NCBI GenBank assembly: GCA_019359495.1 | Contig: JAHHHF010000081.1 | Location: 62,001 to 126,000, forward strand | Reading direction: 5' to 3' | DNA: 64,000 bases | Source of the DNA: Goleter apudmare HA4340-LM2 | GTDB lineage: Bacteria; Cyanobacteriota; Cyanobacteriia; Cyanobacteriales; Nostocaceae | In this document: piece by piece, positions 54,198-62,475 of the stretch | Layout: each line of letters starts with the position of its first letter | Numbering within the stretch: the stretch's first letter is position 1 | The notes under the pieces: generated by a model | Told to the model about the DNA's origin: nothing | Database searches by the model: none | Seen by the model: the letters and a program-made list of their open reading frames with translations, nothing else | Position numbers and translations under genes: made by a program

Positions 54198-57100
54198 CTA
54201 TGAGCGGCGACCAAAGATGTGACTAAAAGATAGAACACTATCTTTAACTGCCCCAATCACATGATTAATATCTTCCTCTGTATGGGCTGTAGAAAGGAAA
54301 CAGGTACGACCTTCCCAGATGTAAACTCCCTTTTCGATCAGGTGATAAAACAGCAGTTCAAACTCAAGAGGTAAATAGAACTCGTTAGTGTTACCTGCGT
54401 AAGTAAAGCGAAAGAAGGAGGCAAAATATGTGACCTCAATCGGTACACTTTCTTGTTTAAAGAAAGCATTGAGAGTTGCTGCTAGCTGTGCAGTCTGCTG
54501 ATTTAACTGTTGCTGTAGTTTCCCTCCCTGCATTCTCATGTGTCGGAGTACAGCCCTTGCTGCCGCCATTGTGAGAGGATTTTTAGAAAACGTACCCGCA
54601 AAAAATGTCATTGGCACTTCAGGATAGGAATCGTCTCCATAAAGCCACATACCACCATCAATTCTATCCATATAGTCAGACGAGCCAGCAACTACCCCAA
54701 TTGGCAATCCACCGCCAACTACTTTACCATAGACAGCCAAGTCTGCTTTCACGCCAAACAAGGCTTGACAACCGCCGGGATGGACTCGAAAACCTGTGAG
54801 AACTTCATCAAAGATCAGCGTGACGTGCTTTTCTTTGGTGAGTTGTCGCAATTGTTGGAGAAATTCTTGAGGTTGTAAATCGGGACGGCGACTCTGTACG
54901 GGTTCAACCAAAACAGCAGCTAGTTCATGAGCATGAGTATTGATAATTTCTAGAGATTTAGGATCATCATAGGTAAGAACTAAAACATCGTCAGCAATCT
55001 TTTGTGGTACACCCGGAACTAGAGGTACAGTATGCATCTGACCATTTACAGGTTGGGGCATGACCAAGGTAGCATCAAAGTGACCGTGATAAGAACCTGA
55101 AAAAATGATAATCTGATCACGGCCTGTGGCTGCACGGGCTAGGCGGACTGCTGTCATTACCGCCTCTGTACCTGAATTACAGAAGACGACTCGCTCCATA
55201 CCCGTCATTTCCGTGACTAACTCTGCTACTTCACCCGCTAGTTTGGATTGCGGCCCAATTTGCATTCCTTGTTGGATTTGTTCTTCTAGGGCTGCTTTAA
55301 TAACAGGAAGATTGTGACCGAAAAGATGAACACCAAACCCCATTGTTAAGTCTACATACTCATTACCATCGACATCCCACAATCTTGCTCCTTGAGATTT
55401 CTCTCCCACAATGGGGTAAAACATCTCCTTAGTTAGATGCCAAAAACCAAAGGCAGATCTTCTATCAGCAAGAATTGGACGATAGACTTGCGCTCGTTGT
55501 TTCGATTTTTGAGTGCGTTTGGTATAGCGATCAATAAACATTTGCAGATACTGCTGCTGACTGGGATTTAAGCTGTCACCACTATCTTTTCTCAGCGTGC
55601 GATTAGGTTTAAATTCTTTGGTTGTGCCATTACCATTGGACGGGGCTAGCTTAGAGGTAGGCGTTGTAGAGTGATGAAGCTGTAAATTTAAATTGCTGTT
55701 GTTTTCAGGCTTGGTTTCGCCGACATGAATGCTATCAATAGACTTATCTGGTAGTAAATTAGTGTTACGCAACAGCTGTAATTGTTGCGCCATTAAATCT
55801 AACTGTTGTGCCACAATTCTTTCGAGATAGGTGCTACCTTCCGGCAAAGACGCAGCCCTGGCTGGCGGAACTGGAGGTTGAGTAACTACTAGATCGCTCT
55901 TTTCTAGTGGAACTTCCTCTTGAATAACACTAGCAGGAGACAAGGAAAAATTGGCTGGTAAATTTTGACTGATATAAGTAGCCAGATTATCAATAGTAGG
56001 AAATTCTTCAAACAACTGAGCCATTGATACCTGGATACCGAAAGTGTCTTGAATTCTCCGCACAGCATCAATGAGAACAATCGAATCAGCGCCAACTTCC
56101 AGAAAATTACTATGAACATTAACTCGTTCTGGCTCAGTTTGCATCACACTAGCCAGAATAGTTTGTAAAGTTGATGCGATCGCGGTTTTTGAGTCAGTTG
56201 CGGGGGGCTGGGTGCTTGATTCTTTGACATTCATAGGTTTAGGGAGATCGATCCAATAGCGTTGACGCTGAAAAGGATAGGTTGGCAAGTGTAATTTTTG
56301 GGGTTGATCGTCGCCAGTGAATCCAGTCCAATCTATTTCTAAGCCTTGCAGGTAGAGATGACTGAGACTACTCAAAATCACCTGCGAGTCGTTTTGCTCT
56401 TTTTTTAAAGAAGGCAGCCAAATGCCCGTGTTTTCACCGAGGCAGCGTTTTCCCATGCCGATGAGGGTGGGATGGGGGCCAAGTTCCAAAAAGCAGTTAT
56501 AGCCTTCCTGAACCAGAGTCTGAATGCCGGCAGCAAATTGTACGGGTTCTCTGGTTTGTCGTCGCCAGTATTGGGCGTCTAGGCGTTGTTGCGGGTGTAG
56601 TTTTTCCCCAGTGAGGGTAGAAACAATCGGGATGCGGGTGGGACGATATTGCACTCGATGGGCAATTTCTGTCAATTCATCGAGAATTGGCTCGATCAGA
56701 TGGGAGTGAAAAGCCTGGGAGACTGGCAACATCTGAGTTGTCAACCCATTTGCTGCTAGTTGAATCAGCACCTGATCTATGGCTGCAACTTCTCCAGAAA
56801 TCACCGTATTTTCCCGACCATTGATCGCAGCAATTGTCACTTGGCTGTGGTAGGGAGAGATTGCGGCTGCGACTCGCTCCTGAGAGGCAAAGATGACTGC
56901 CATTTTCCCTGTTTGGTGCAGATCCTCAATTAAGCGTCCTCGCTGGGCAATCAGTTCCAGTCCTGCTTCCAGGCTGAATGCACCTGCGATACAAGCGGCG
57001 GCGTATTCTCCCAGACTATGACCCATGACCACGGCGGGCACAATCCCCCAAGATTGCCATAATTGGGCCAGGGCATATTCTAGGGCAAATAGTGCGGGTT

Positions 57101-58910
57101 GTAGATAGGTTGGTCTATTTAACAACAGTGCCTGTCGGTCTGATTGCGGATAAAGGACATCAAGTAGTGACTGTTCTAGATGTGGACACAACAAGCGATC
57201 GCATTCTTCTAGGGCTTGGCGAAACGGTGCTTGAGTGTCGTAAAGTTGCCGTCCCATATCTGGGTAATGGGAACCCTGTCCTGTGAAGAGAAAGGCGATT
57301 TTCGGTGGCTTTTTGCTCTGTACCTGCCCGCTCAACACACCCGACTGTGGCGTTGGGAAGGCCTTTAACTGCTCGTGTAACTGTGCAGTTGATGCTGTGG
57401 CGATCGCTAAACGATGGGCAAAATGCGATCGCCCTGTATTGGCAGTGAAACAGATATCTTCTATATTTTTTTCTAGATTAAAAGTCAAATAATTGACATA
57501 AGATTTAACTAAGTCTTGCAGTGCAGTTTCACTTTTCGCAGACAGAGTCAGCAAATGCCCCCTGCCCCCTGCCTCCTGCCCCCTGCCTCCTGCCTCCTGC
57601 CCCCTGCCTCCTGCCTCCTGCCCCCTGCCTGCTAAAACCACATGGGCATTTGTGCCGCCAAAGCTGAAGGAACTCACCCCAGCGAGGGGCTGGCTTTCCC
57701 CTGCTGGCCAAGGTGCGAGGGTTTGCTGGACTCGCAGTGGCAGCTTGTCAAAGGGAATGTAAGGATTTGCTTGCTGAAAATGCAAACTTGGCGGAATCTG
57801 ACGGTGTTGGAGAGACAACGCCACTTTAATCAATCCCGCAATGCCGGCGGCTGTTTCGGCGTGTCCGATATTCGTCTTCACCGAACCGACGGCGCAGTAG
57901 TTTCCGGGAAGACGACCCTCAGCCAGTACTTTACCCAGTGCTTTGATTTCGATGGGGTCGCCTAGCTTGGTTCCCGTCCCATGAGCTTCGATGTATTGTA
58001 TTTGGCTAGGGGAAACACCTGCTTGCCGATAGGCTGCCCGCAATACAGCCTCTTGGGCCTGCGGATTAGGGGCTGTCAGTCCATTACTGCGACCATCCTG
58101 GTTAACCGCACTACCACGGATCACCGCATAAATGGAGTCATGATCGCTAAGGGCTTGAGAAAGAGGCTTTAAAATCACAATCCCTGCTCCCTCACTGCGG
58201 ACGTAGCCATTAGCCCTGCTATCAAAAGCTTTGCAACGACCGTCAGCAGCCATGAATCCGGCTTGAGAAAAGCTGACGGTAATCCACGGCGATAACATTA
58301 CCCGCACCCCTCCCGCGATCGCCATCGTGGATTCTCCACTCCAGAGGCTCTGACAAGCCAGGTGAACGGCGACTAGGGAAGAAGAACAAGCCGTATCCAC
58401 CCCCAGGCTCGGGCCAGTCAGATTTAATAAGTAAGAGATGCGGTTAGCAGCAATACAATTTGTATTACCCGTGCCTGCATGAGCGTCAACGTTAACGGGA
58501 TTCTCCATCAACAGGGCGTAGTAGTCAAAACTATTGATGCCCATAAACACCCCCGTTTGGCTTCCTGCCAAGCTTGCCGGCATTTGTCCGGCATCTTCTA
58601 GGGCTTCCCAAGTTACTTCTAACAACAGCCGTTGTTGGGGGTCGAGGCTGACGGCGGCTCGCGGGGAAATTTTGAAAAATTCGGGATCGAAGCGATCAAT
58701 ATCTGCCAAAAATCCCCCCCACCGGGTACTCATTTTGTTGGGAGTGGCAGGGTCAGGGTCGTAAAATGAGTTGATATCCCAGCGATCGCCTGGGACTTCA
58801 GTAATCGCATCCACACCATCCCGTAACAACTGCCAGAAAGCTTCCTTGTCCTTAGCTCCCGGAAAACGACATCCTATGCCGACAATAGCGATTGGTTCTC
58901 TATCCATCAT
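54198..58910 (-). CDS. Hybrid polyketide synthase: KS-AT-ACP-aminotransferase
   Basis: A 1570-residue type I PKS. KS domain at about 5-425 with Cys175 (DTACSSS), His310 (EAHGTG) and His350 (NIGH). AT domain at about 540-820 with GHSLG Ser632 and AFHSH (His735), malonyl-type. ACP at about 900-975 with Ser933 (VGADSIV). A polar linker (980-1125) leads to a class III, PLP-dependent aminotransferase of the GSA-AT group (about 1130-1560), with NSGTEAV, FDEVLTGFR and PLP Lys1433 (FSKNP). There is no KR, DH, ER, NRPS or thioesterase. The expected product is an ACP-bound acyl chain extended by one malonyl unit with its beta-keto group made into an amine, as in McyE-type modules. It starts two bases after the P450 stop. 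The KS-AT linker holds a 7-residue tandem repeat. Confidence 0.95.
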   Translation of the reverse strand: MMDREPIAIVGIGCRFPGAKDKEAFWQLLRDGVDAITEVPGDRWDINSFYDPDPATPNKMSTRWGGFLADIDRFDPEFFKISPRAAVSLDPQQRLLLEVTWEALEDAGQMPASLAGSQTGVFMGINSFDYYALLMENPVNVDAHAGTGNTNCIAANRISYLLNLTGPSLGVDTACSSSLVAVHLACQSLWSGESTMAIAGGVRVMLSPWITVSFSQAGFMAADGRCKAFDSRANGYVRSEGAGIVILKPLSQALSDHDSIYAVIRGSAVNQDGRSNGLTAPNPQAQEAVLRAAYRQAGVSPSQIQYIEAHGTGTKLGDPIEIKALGKVLAEGRLPGNYCAVGSVKTNIGHAETAAGIAGLIKVALSLQHRQIPPSLHFQQANPYIPFDKLPLRVQQTLAPWPAGESQPLAGVSSFSFGGTNAHVVLAGRGQEAGGRGQEAGGRGQEAGGRGHLLTLSAKSETALQDLVKSYVNYLTFNLEKNIEDICFTANTGRSHFAHRLAIATASTAQLHEQLKAFPTPQSGVLSGQVQSKKPPKIAFLFTGQGSHYPDMGRQLYDTQAPFRQALEECDRLLCPHLEQSLLDVLYPQSDRQALLLNRPTYLQPALFALEYALAQLWQSWGIVPAVVMGHSLGEYAAACIAGAFSLEAGLELIAQRGRLIEDLHQTGKMAVIFASQERVAAAISPYHSQVTIAAINGRENTVISGEVAAIDQVLIQLAANGLTTQMLPVSQAFHSHLIEPILDELTEIAHRVQYRPTRIPIVSTLTGEKLHPQQRLDAQYWRRQTREPVQFAAGIQTLVQEGYNCFLELGPHPTLIGMGKRCLGENTGIWLPSLKKEQNDSQVILSSLSHLYLQGLEIDWTGFTGDDQPQKLHLPTYPFQRQRYWIDLPKPMNVKESSTQPPATDSKTAIASTLQTILASVMQTEPERVNVHSNFLEVGADSIVLIDAVRRIQDTFGIQVSMAQLFEEFPTIDNLATYISQNLPANFSLSPASVIQEEVPLEKSDLVVTQPPVPPARAASLPEGSTYLERIVAQQLDLMAQQLQLLRNTNLLPDKSIDSIHVGETKPENNSNLNLQLHHSTTPTSKLAPSNGNGTTKEFKPNRTLRKDSGDSLNPSQQQYLQMFIDRYTKRTQKSKQRAQVYRPILADRRSAFGFWHLTKEMFYPIVGEKSQGARLWDVDGNEYVDLTMGFGVHLFGHNLPVIKAALEEQIQQGMQIGPQSKLAGEVAELVTEMTGMERVVFCNSGTEAVMTAVRLARAATGRDQIIIFSGSYHGHFDATLVMPQPVNGQMHTVPLVPGVPQKIADDVLVLTYDDPKSLEIINTHAHELAAVLVEPVQSRRPDLQPQEFLQQLRQLTKEKHVTLIFDEVLTGFRVHPGGCQALFGVKADLAVYGKVVGGGLPIGVVAGSSDYMDRIDGGMWLYGDDSYPEVPMTFFAGTFSKNPLTMAAARAVLRHMRMQGGKLQQQLNQQTAQLAATLNAFFKQESVPIEVTYFASFFRFTYAGNTNEFYLPLEFELLFYHLIEKGVYIWEGRTCFLSTAHTEEDINHVIGAVKDSVLSFSHIFGRRS
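57558..57620 (-). repeat. In-frame 21-bp tandem repeat inside the PKS linker
   Basis: Three direct 21-base units encode QEAGGRG at residues 431-451 of the PKS, between KS and AT. On the plus strand the sequence is built from CCTGCCC/CCTGCCT heptamers, the STRR motif also seen in Nostoc spacers. Repeat-like sequence continues a little on either side. Confidence 0.9.
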
Positions 58911-58912
58911 GC

Positions 58913-60172
58913 TTATCCTCGTTGGCTAAAGGTAACTGGCAGAGTCTGTAAACCCCGTAAAAAAATGTTCTCTCGCCATTGTGGTGTGTCTGTTGACAAT
59001 TGCAAGCTGGGCAAGCGTTGAATTAGGGCATGAATAGCAATTTGACCTTGGATGCGGGCTAAACCAGATCCCAAGCAATAGTGGATGCCATCACCAAAAG
59101 CGAGGTGGCGGTTGTCAGGACGAGCGAGATCGAGGCGATCAGCATCGGGAAACTGGGCTGGATCACGATTGGCTGACCCGACCAGCAGAAACACGGGCAC
59201 ACCTTTACGGATAGTTTTACCGCCAATCTCGAAATTGGCGATCGCTGTTCTACCGCAGATTTGTAAGGGACTTTCGTAGCGCAGCAGTTCTTCCACCGCA
59301 CTGGGAATCAGTGATGGATGCTCTTGCAGCTTTGCCAGCTGATCCGGGTGGCGTAGCAAAGACAACATACCATTACCAATCAGATTTACCGTGGTTTCTT
59401 CGCCGCTAGCAAACAGCAGCATACAAGTTACCAATAGCTCATCTTCAGTTAACTGATCTTGCTCATCCCTGGCTTGAATCAGGGCGCTAATTAAGTCATT
59501 TTGGGGATACTGGCGGCGCTTGGCAATCAGGTCGATTAAATAATCCCGAAACTCTAACACTGCTTGATTGACTTGTTCACTCAGATTTGACGACTTCATC
59601 GGGTCGAAGATTTGTCCTAACCAATGAGACCAGTGTTTGAGCTGTTCACGGTCTGCTTCTGGTATTCCCAGCAACTCAGAAATCGTCCTCACTGGTAGTG
59701 GCTTTGAGAAATCAGCGATGATATCTATCTCCCCAGCACCTCCAATACCATCAATTAGCTCGTTGACAAATTCCACAATCCGTGGGCGCATTTCCTCAAT
59801 CACACGAGGGTTGAATGCCTTGCTCACCAGCCGCCGCAATCTGGTATGGTCTGGTGGATCGCGGAAGAATAAACACTTGCTACTGAGGGCAGCTACGGGA
59901 GAAAGAGTTCCTTGCTGTCTGGAATAGCGGGAGATGTGGGATTGTTCAGAACTGAGGTGCGGATCACGCAAGGCTTGGATGACATCGACGTAGCGGCTGA
60001 TCATCCATATCCCCAGAGAACTCAAATGAACCGGGTCTTCAGTGCGGAGGCGATCGTAAATTGGATAAGGATCAGAATGAAACTCTGGCAGGAAGGGATT
60101 AAATTTCAACTTTGGTGGCTGCGACTGGTGCAGGTCGTGCGCTTTGCCGTTGTGATTGGTGACGGGTTGCAT
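58913..60172 (-). CDS. Cytochrome P450
   Basis: A 419-residue soluble bacterial P450. I-helix oxygen motif LLFASGEETTVNLIG, K-helix ExxR in ELLRYESPLQICGR, haem-binding loop HLAFGDGIHYCLGSGLARI with the ligand Cys at residue 366, and DPPDHTRLRRLVSKAF. The frame is open from 60220, but a perfect AAGGAGG lies eight bases before the ATG at 60172. It sits between the fatty acyl-AMP ligase and the PKS, so it likely oxidises the acyl chain or the final product. Substrate unknown. Confidence 0.95.
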   Translation of the reverse strand: MQPVTNHNGKAHDLHQSQPPKLKFNPFLPEFHSDPYPIYDRLRTEDPVHLSSLGIWMISRYVDVIQALRDPHLSSEQSHISRYSRQQGTLSPVAALSSKCLFFRDPPDHTRLRRLVSKAFNPRVIEEMRPRIVEFVNELIDGIGGAGEIDIIADFSKPLPVRTISELLGIPEADREQLKHWSHWLGQIFDPMKSSNLSEQVNQAVLEFRDYLIDLIAKRRQYPQNDLISALIQARDEQDQLTEDELLVTCMLLFASGEETTVNLIGNGMLSLLRHPDQLAKLQEHPSLIPSAVEELLRYESPLQICGRTAIANFEIGGKTIRKGVPVFLLVGSANRDPAQFPDADRLDLARPDNRHLAFGDGIHYCLGSGLARIQGQIAIHALIQRLPSLQLSTDTPQWRENIFLRGLQTLPVTFSQRG

Positions 60173-60185
60173 CAGAACTTCCTCC

Positions 60186-62246
60186 TTAAATGCAGATTTG
60201 TGCAGCTGACGATAACTCACTCAATTGCTGCGCGAGATAGCAGGCGAGTTCTTCGATGTTTGGGTATTCCCAAAACAGCGTTGGCTCAACTTCACATCCC
60301 AACCAATCCATTAATTCACCTGTAATGGCGATCGCTGCTGAGGAATCTAGACCGTAGTAAGCGAAGGCTTCTTGAATGTCTATTTCCTGTGTTGTGATTT
60401 GTAACTGGACTGACAACCGAGTCACTAGCCAAGCTTGGATTTGTGCTGCCGTGATTGAGGCAGGTTCAGCAACAGTTCTCTGTTGCTCAAGTAAGGCGGC
60501 TGATACTGACAACATCTGTAAATCTACTAGGCTGGGAGATGGTTCTTGCCAATTGCCGACCACCTCTAACGTCTCGGCTAAAAAACCAGTCCGACAGGCA
60601 TGGCGCTGAATCTTGCCGCTAGCAGTCTTAGGTATAGTCCCCGTTTTCAATAACACAACGGCATAAACTTGTAGCTCGTGTGCTTCAGAGATGGCTTGAC
60701 GGATCGCACCGACTACCTCGTCAACGTCTAGGTGACGGAGGTAATTCCGTTCCACTTCTTGAGCGATCGCCAGTCGTTCCACCCCATCGACTTCTACTGT
60801 AAAGGCTGCACCGCCAGCAATCCGCAGGGCGCAGTGACTTTGTTCTACAGTCAATTCGATATCCTGGGGATAATGATTGTGTCCTCGAATAATAATTAAA
60901 TCCTTGAGGCGACCGCTAATAAACAATTCACCGTCCTGGAAAAATCCCAAGTCTCCAGTCCGGAGGAAAGGCCCTGCTTGGGTATCAGCTAAATAAGCTT
61001 GAAAGGTCTGTTTACTGGCTTCAGGCTGATTCCAGTATCCCAGAGCAACACTGCCACCAGCCACCCAAATTTCTCCCACCCGACCAGATGGACACTCTCG
61101 TAATGTTTCTGGATCGGCAATGACAATCTTTTGGTCAAGCCAAGCCCGACCAAGACCGACAAGAGTTTTACTATTGGCTGATTTCCCGCAAACTACCTGG
61201 TTTTGCTCGATGGCTTTAGTTTCAACTTCACAGACGATTGGTGCTGAGGTTTTCTCTCCACCACTGACAATCAGAGTCCCTTCAGCCATCCCGTAACAAG
61301 GATAAAAAGCTGACCGTCGAAAACCGCAGGGAGCAAAGGCTTGGGCAAATCGCTCCAGAGTTTCAGATCGAATGGGTTCGGCGCCATTAAAAGCTACTTC
61401 CCAACTACTCAAGTCGAGATTTAGTCGTTGTTCAGGGGTAATTTTGCTCATACACAGTTCGTAAGCAAAATTAGGGCCGCCGCTAGTAGTAGCTTGGAAT
61501 TGAGAAATTGCTGACAGCCAGCGAATCGGCTTTTGCAAAAATGCTACAGGGGACATGAGGGTGACAGGAAATCCGCCATAAATCGGTTGCAATACTCCCC
61601 CAATCAATCCCATATCGTGGTATGGAGGTAACCAAATCACCCCTTGGCTGTGAGGCGTATGCTGGAAACAGCGATAGATCTGTTCCGAATTGTGAAGTAG
61701 ATTGCCATGAGTCACCCTCACCCCCTTGGGCACGGCAGTAGAGCCAGAGGTGTATTGGAGAAATGCTAAAGTGTCGTTAGCGATCGCAGGTTTTTGCCAT
61801 TGCTGTGCTAATTCCAGCGCGATGGTATCGGTAGTCAACCAGGAAAGTACTTGTGGATCTGCGGCAAATCTTCGCTCTAGCTCGGATAAAGTTGAAGTAG
61901 TAGTTAATATAATTTTGGGTTGAGCATCTGCGATCATACTTAGGAGACGATCTAAGAAGCGATCGCGTCGGGGCGGATAGGCGGGAACGGCGACAACTCC
62001 AGCATACAAACACCCAAAAAAAGCGCTGACGAATTCTAGCCCAGGAGCATAAAGCAGTAAAACCCTTTCGCCCTCCAGTCCTAAGGATTGCAGTTGAGCG
62101 GCGATCGCCCTTGCTTTTTGGTCTAAGCTTTGATAAGTCAAGCTAGCAGATTCTATTTCCCCGTCCTGCAAGAACCTCAAAGCCAATCGGTCAGGTTCGG
62201 TTACAGCTCTGGAACGCAGAATATCGATCAAACTTAAGGTTTCCAT
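60186..62246 (-). CDS. Fatty acyl-AMP ligase with C-terminal acyl carrier domain
   Basis: A 686-residue protein. The FAAL adenylation domain (about 1-570) has P-loop LQYTSGSTAVPKGV, the FAAL-type FLQKPIRWLSAISQF insertion neighbourhood, YGMAEGTLIVSGG, and LRTGDLGFFQDGELFISGRLKD. The C-terminal carrier domain (about 600-680) has the phosphopantetheine Ser635 in YGLDSSAAI. It should activate a free fatty acid as acyl-AMP and load it on the fused ACP for the PKS. The next gene (P450) starts 13 bases after its stop. Confidence 0.95.
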   Translation of the reverse strand: METLSLIDILRSRAVTEPDRLALRFLQDGEIESASLTYQSLDQKARAIAAQLQSLGLEGERVLLLYAPGLEFVSAFFGCLYAGVVAVPAYPPRRDRFLDRLLSMIADAQPKIILTTTSTLSELERRFAADPQVLSWLTTDTIALELAQQWQKPAIANDTLAFLQYTSGSTAVPKGVRVTHGNLLHNSEQIYRCFQHTPHSQGVIWLPPYHDMGLIGGVLQPIYGGFPVTLMSPVAFLQKPIRWLSAISQFQATTSGGPNFAYELCMSKITPEQRLNLDLSSWEVAFNGAEPIRSETLERFAQAFAPCGFRRSAFYPCYGMAEGTLIVSGGEKTSAPIVCEVETKAIEQNQVVCGKSANSKTLVGLGRAWLDQKIVIADPETLRECPSGRVGEIWVAGGSVALGYWNQPEASKQTFQAYLADTQAGPFLRTGDLGFFQDGELFISGRLKDLIIIRGHNHYPQDIELTVEQSHCALRIAGGAAFTVEVDGVERLAIAQEVERNYLRHLDVDEVVGAIRQAISEAHELQVYAVVLLKTGTIPKTASGKIQRHACRTGFLAETLEVVGNWQEPSPSLVDLQMLSVSAALLEQQRTVAEPASITAAQIQAWLVTRLSVQLQITTQEIDIQEAFAYYGLDSSAAIAITGELMDWLGCEVEPTLFWEYPNIEELACYLAQQLSELSSAAQICI

Positions 62247-62475
62247 GCTAGTATCTGTTACCGTTAGTCAAGTTCTTCTAAAATTTCACGCGATCGCCGC
62301 TCAACCAAATTTGCTCAGAGGCAAAAGGGATAAATCACTTGGCGACGAACTGATAAAGGAGCCTTTTCTGCTCCCGTTTAATTGTTACTAACAATACTCT
62401 ACAGTTCTGGTTGGGTAAATTACGGAGTTCCTAGGCAATTAATGCCATACACCACTAGCTAATCGCCAGCCCTCT
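62247..62475. other. Spacer between lanM-like gene and FAAL
   Basis: 229 bases. A short hairpin GGAGC/GCTCC at 62358-62374 followed by T residues on the minus strand might attenuate or end lanM transcription. No clear precursor-peptide gene is seen here on the minus strand. Confidence 0.4.

Noticed and set aside
62245-62391. 48-codon plus-strand frame ending in Cys-Tyr, considered as a lanthipeptide precursor
   Set aside because: It is antisense to the cluster, has one Cys, no leader cut motif and no ribosome site. A precursor is more likely outside the window.
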